Of a stretch of DNA of 64,000 bases, positions 60,878 to 64,000 are shown in pieces. The DNA is from Bordetella petrii (GTDB lineage: Bacteria > Pseudomonadota > Gammaproteobacteria > Burkholderiales > Burkholderiaceae_B), in contig NC_010170.1 in assembly GCF_000067205.1 (NCBI RefSeq), positions 3,162,001 through 3,226,000 on the forward strand, in the 5' to 3' direction. The first letter of the stretch is position 1. Every line of letters begins with the position of its first letter. The position numbers and the translations under genes were made by a program. Under the pieces are notes generated by a model. It searched no databases. It saw nothing but the letters and a program-made list of their open reading frames with translations, and had not been told where the DNA came from.

Positions 60878-62463
60878 GCACCAAGTCCCGTCCTTCTCCC
60901 GCAGGCGCCGCGCCGCCGCCCCCGCTCGAAGGCGCGACCCGCATCATCGGCTCGATCGCCCTGTCGACCGCGGTGTTCATGAACGTGCTGGACACCTCGA
61001 TCGCCAACGTGTCGCTGCCGACCATCTCGGGTGACCTGGGCGTGAGCACCAGCCAGGGCACCTGGGTCATCACGTCGTTCGCCGTAGCCAACGCCATCAC
61101 CGTGCCGTTGACAGGCTGGCTGACCCAGCGCTTCGGCCAGGTGCGCCTGTTCCTGACCTCGACGTTGTTGTTCGTACTGGCCTCCTGGCTGTGCGGGTTC
61201 TCCCCCTCGCTCGAAGCGCTGCTGGCGTTCCGCGTGCTGCAGGGCGCCGTGGCGGGCCCCATGATTCCGCTGTCGCAGGCACTGATGCTGGCCAGCTTTC
61301 CCAAATCGAAGGCAGGCATGGCGCTGGCTGTGTGGTCCATGACCACGCTGGTGGCGCCGGTGGCGGGGCCATTGCTGGGCGGATGGATATCCGACAACTA
61401 CACCTGGCCGTGGATCTTCTACATCAACGTGCCGGTGGGTCTGCTGGCGGCGTGGATCAGCTGGCGCATCTACCGCGACCGCGAGTCGGCCATCCGTAAA
61501 CTTCCCATCGACAAAGTCGGGCTGGCTCTGCTGGTCGTGTGGGTGGGCGCGTTGCAGATCATGCTCGACAAGGGCAAGGAACTCGACTGGTTCGCCAGCC
61601 CGGTAATCCTGGCCCTGGCCCTGGTCGCGCTCGTCGCCTTCGTGTTCTTCCTGATCTGGGAACTTACCGACGCGCACCCGGTGGTGGACCTGCGCCTCTT
61701 CAAAGAACGCAACTTCACGGTGGGCGCGCTGACGCTGGCCGTGGCCTATGGCGTGTTCTTTGGGAACGTGGTGCTGCTGCCGCTCTGGCTGCAAAGCAAC
61801 ATGGGCTACACCGCCACCTATGCCGGCCTGGTAACCGCGCCGGTAGGCGTGCTGGCCATCCTGCTGACGCCCATCGTGGGCAAGGCGCTGGCCACCCAGG
61901 ACGCGCGCATGCTGGTCACCGGCGCGTTCCTGATCTTCGCGCTGGTCTGCTTCATGCGCGCCGGCTTCAATCCGCAGGTCGACATCCGCACGCTGATGGT
62001 CCCCACCATCATCCAAGGGGCCGCCATGGCGGCGTTCTTCGTGCCGCTGACCTCTATCACGCTGTCGGGGCTGGAATCCTGGCGCATTCCGGCCGCATCG
62101 GGCCTGTCGAATTTCGCGCGGCTGACCGCCGGGGCGTTCGGCACTTCCATCGCCACCACGGTGTGGGACAACCGCGCGGCGCAGCACCATGCCCGCCTGA
62201 CCGAAATCGCCTCCCCCGGCCACCAGCCGTTCGACCAGGCGATCGCCACTATGCAGAACAGCCTGGGGGTATCGCACCAGGAGGCCATCACGCGCCTGAA
62301 CGGCATGATCAACACGCAGGCCTTCACCATGTCGGCGCTGGACGTGTTTTATGCGTCGGGGGTGATCTTCATCCTGCTGACGGGCCTGGTGTGGTTCGCC
62401 CACGGCCGCGACAAAACGGCATCGGGCGGCGGCGCGGCTGAAGCGGCCGCCGGCGCGCACTGA
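60874..62463 (+). CDS. EmrB/QacA-family MFS multidrug transporter (DHA2)
   Basis: This is the 14-helix drug:proton antiporter of the operon. The 529-residue protein has a Pro-rich N terminus, the DHA2 motif FMNVLDTSIANVSLPTISGD in helix 1, and GTWVITSFAVANAITVPLTG. The antiporter motif C is in WSMTTLVAPVAGPLLGGWIS in helix 5. It starts inside the adaptor stop (ATGA, 60874-60877), so adaptor and pump are translationally coupled. It completes a NodT-EmrA-EmrB tripartite system controlled by the MarR protein. Confidence 0.95.
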   Translation: MSTKSRPSPAGAAPPPPLEGATRIIGSIALSTAVFMNVLDTSIANVSLPTISGDLGVSTSQGTWVITSFAVANAITVPLTGWLTQRFGQVRLFLTSTLLFVLASWLCGFSPSLEALLAFRVLQGAVAGPMIPLSQALMLASFPKSKAGMALAVWSMTTLVAPVAGPLLGGWISDNYTWPWIFYINVPVGLLAAWISWRIYRDRESAIRKLPIDKVGLALLVVWVGALQIMLDKGKELDWFASPVILALALVALVAFVFFLIWELTDAHPVVDLRLFKERNFTVGALTLAVAYGVFFGNVVLLPLWLQSNMGYTATYAGLVTAPVGVLAILLTPIVGKALATQDARMLVTGAFLIFALVCFMRAGFNPQVDIRTLMVPTIIQGAAMAAFFVPLTSITLSGLESWRIPAASGLSNFARLTAGAFGTSIATTVWDNRAAQHHARLTEIASPGHQPFDQAIATMQNSLGVSHQEAITRLNGMINTQAFTMSALDVFYASGVIFILLTGLVWFAHGRDKTASGGGAAEAAAGAH

Positions 62464-62549
62464 CCGGGCGCCAGCGTCAGGCATCAGGATCCGCGGGCGC
62501 CTGAAATGAAACGCAGGCATCTGAGGCCAGAATGCCTGCGATGGATTTC

Positions 62550-62582
62550 AGGTGCCTGACACCCTCGGGGTGTCAGGCACCT
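62550..62582. repeat. Perfect 15-bp hairpin of the GTCAGGCACC family, with degenerate copies upstream
   Basis: AGGTGCCTGACACCC pairs perfectly with GGGTGTCAGGCACCT around a TCG loop. Degenerate copies (GCGTCAGGCATCAGG, GCGCCTGAAATG, AGGCATCTGAGG) precede it from about 62472. It fills the space between the EmrB gene and the convergent dehydrogenase gene. It could stop transcription from both sides, but neither side has a U tract. Confidence 0.8.
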
Positions 62583-62618
62583 CCCTTCCAGACACCGCCT
62601 GCCGCGCGCCTCCGGCAA

Positions 62619-63689
62619 TCAGCCTGCGGCCACCAATTCAGCAATCGCCTTGCCCACATCCTGCGTGGACGCGGTGCCCTTCATGTCGCGCGTGCGCGGG
62701 CCATCGGCCAGCACGGTTTCAATGGCCGCGACCACCGCCTGCGAAGCTTGCGGATAACCCAGGAAATCCAGCATGAGCGCCCCGCTCCAGATCTGCCCGA
62801 TCGGGTTGGCGATATTCTTGCCATAGATGTCGGGCGCCGAGCCATGCACCGGCTCGAACAGCGACGGGAACTTGCGCTCGGGGTTCAGGTTGGCCGACGG
62901 CGCAATGCCGATCGTGCCGGTGCAGGCCGGGCCCAGGTCGGAAAGAATGTCGCCGAACAGGTTCGATGCCACCACCACGTCGAACCAGTCGGGGTGCTGC
63001 ACAAAATGCGCGCACAGGATGTCGATATGGTATTTATCCCAGCGAACGTCGGGATAATGGCTGGCCACGTCGGCCACGCGCTCGTCCCACCAGGGCATGG
63101 AAATGGAAATCCCGTTGGACTTGGTGGCGGCGGTCAGGTGCTTGCCGCGCTTTTGCGCCAGGTCGAACGCAAACTTCAGCACCCGGTCGGCCCCCACGCG
63201 CGTGAACACGCTTTCCTGGATGACGACTTCGCGCTCGGTGCCCGCGAACAGCCGGCCGCCGCTGTTCGAGTATTCGCCTTCGGTGTTTTCGCGCACGATG
63301 AAAAAATCAATGTCGCCCGGCTTGCGATCGGCCAGGGGCGAGGGTACGCCGGGCATCAAGCGCACGGGGCGCAGGTTGATGTATTGGTCGAAATCGCGGC
63401 GAAAGCGAAACAGCGACCCCCACAGGGCCTCGTGGTCGGGAACGGTGGCCGGCCAGCCGATCGAGCCGAAGAAAATAGCCTCGTGACTGCCGATCTGTTC
63501 GGCCCAGTCATCGGGCATCATCTGGCCATGCTTGGCGTAGTAGTCGCAGCTCCAGTCGAAGTGATCCCACTGGAAGTCGATGCCGTAGCGGGTGGCCGCG
63601 GCATCGAGCACGCGCAGGCCCTCGGGCACCACTTCCTTACCGATCCCGTCGCCGGGAATGACTGCGATCTTGTGTTTTTTTCCTGCCAC
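62619..63689 (-). CDS. Tartrate dehydrogenase/decarboxylase-like (D-malate dehydrogenase family)
   Basis: This NAD-dependent beta-decarboxylating dehydrogenase has about 356 residues. It starts at GTG 63689 (VAGKKHKIAVIPGDG) after a GGAG site 7 nt away. The metal-binding signature is NLFGDILSDLGPACTGTIGI and the cofactor loop HGSAPDIYGKNIANPIGQ. The region FIVRENTEGEYSNSGGRLF replaces the LeuB-specific RELTGDIYFG, which places it with tartrate/D-malate dehydrogenases (TtuC/DmlA) and not LeuB. The exact substrate is not settled by sequence. An upstream extension to 63767 is not needed. The partial MocR gene precedes it on the same strand. Confidence 0.88.
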   Translation of the reverse strand: MAGKKHKIAVIPGDGIGKEVVPEGLRVLDAAATRYGIDFQWDHFDWSCDYYAKHGQMMPDDWAEQIGSHEAIFFGSIGWPATVPDHEALWGSLFRFRRDFDQYINLRPVRLMPGVPSPLADRKPGDIDFFIVRENTEGEYSNSGGRLFAGTEREVVIQESVFTRVGADRVLKFAFDLAQKRGKHLTAATKSNGISISMPWWDERVADVASHYPDVRWDKYHIDILCAHFVQHPDWFDVVVASNLFGDILSDLGPACTGTIGIAPSANLNPERKFPSLFEPVHGSAPDIYGKNIANPIGQIWSGALMLDFLGYPQASQAVVAAIETVLADGPRTRDMKGTASTQDVGKAIAELVAAG

Positions 63690-63751
63690 CGATGTTCTCC
63701 AATTGAGGTTCAAGCTTGATCCGGCGCGGCGGGCGGCGGGCACGGATGCCG

Positions 63752-64000
63752 CTAGGCGCCGCTCCACGCCTCCGCGTTCAGTTTATCGCTGTATACCGGC
63801 GGGCGCTGCGACCGTTGTACGTGCTCCAGCGCGGGGGTAATCACCTGCACCAGCCGGTCGAACGACGGGCGGATCTCCGCTTCGGGCACGCAAGCGTACC
63901 CCAACAGCACGCCGGGCCGCGCGTCCCGTTCATTGGCATAGTAGCGGGACAGCGGCCGCGCATGCAGGTCCAGCGTGCGGGCGGCGATGGCTATCCCCAG
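63752..64000 (-). CDS. MocR-type (GntR/aminotransferase) regulator, C-terminal end only
   Basis: The last 82 residues of a protein are open to the window edge. The text LSRYYANERDARPGVLLGYA followed by CVPEAEIRPSFDRLVQVI resembles the C terminus of PLP-dependent aminotransferase domains in MocR/PdxR/GabR regulators, where PLSRYY and LLLGYA are common. The DNA-binding GntR domain would lie beyond base 64000. It ends 62 bp before the tartrate-dehydrogenase-like gene on the same strand. A plain aminotransferase is the alternative. Confidence 0.65.
   Translation of the reverse strand: MGIAIAARTLDLHARPLSRYYANERDARPGVLLGYACVPEAEIRPSFDRLVQVITPALEHVQRSQRPPVYSDKLNAEAWSGA

Noticed and set aside
62619..63689. 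Second leuB
   Set aside because: The LeuB-specific RELTGDIYFG block is replaced by RENTEGEYSN, as in tartrate/D-malate dehydrogenases, and a complete leuB exists at 20227.

Overview
The window is GC-rich chromosomal DNA from a betaproteobacterium of the family Alcaligenaceae, most like Bordetella or Achromobacter. The evidence is a Bug/TctC-type binding protein beside an IclR regulator, a YihY/BrkB-type membrane protein, the leuC-leuD-leuB order, the rpsF-priB-rpsR-rplI block near dnaB, and the dense coding with little intergenic space. I cannot name the species. I saw no tRNA, rRNA, CRISPR array, prophage, integrase or insertion sequence. Most of the window is conserved core genome, so the unusual material sits in the intergenic DNA.

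Layout, 1-18 kb: the 5' part of aceE (-) diverges from a FixL/FixJ-like two-component pair that is translationally chained to folD. A 72-bp tandem repeat array follows, then prlC, two large palindromic elements, a Sco1-type lipoprotein and a small YeaQ-type membrane protein. Next is an AcrAB-OprM-type RND efflux operon (-) with a divergent LysR regulator. 17-31.5 kb: rluF, ubiC, yaeQ, a LysE-family gene broken by one stop codon, leuCDB, an M48 lipoprotein protease, aroC, selO, a DUF2069 protein, a YihY protein, a CBS-pair protein, dusA and thrB. 31.5-38.3 kb: a BPSS1780-type membrane protein, then a LysR regulator divergent from a sulfite reductase cluster (cysJ, cysI, a small unknown protein) and a 1-Cys peroxiredoxin. 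38.3-47.2 kb: dnaB with a kinase-like gene, the S6-PriB-S18-L9 operon, a third palindromic element, a DUF817 pseudogene with an internal deletion, folE2, and the isoprenoid operon xseB-ispA-dxs. 47.2-56.7 kb: IclR/Bug pair, an acyltransferase, an orphan Rieske oxygenase, a sulfurtransferase, htpX, a quinone reductase and EamA transporters. 56.7-64 kb: another EamA transporter, a MarR-controlled EmrAB/NodT-type efflux operon, a tartrate-dehydrogenase-like gene and the 3' end of a MocR-type regulator.

The best candidate for something undescribed is a family of three elements (8633-8767, 8958-9085, 42346-42476). Each has a nearly constant core of about 67 nt holding two small hairpins. Each core is enclosed by 31-34 bp inverted arms whose sequence differs between copies but stays self-complementary within each copy. 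One inner hairpin shows a compensatory base-pair change between copies. A second family, built on GGTGYCTGAC palindromes, occupies four other intergenic spaces, and one of these has expanded into the 72-bp array.

The clearest regulatory circuit is the MarR system. The same perfect 12-bp palindrome sits in the marR promoter spacer and in front of the efflux operon, and the marR transcript looks leaderless.
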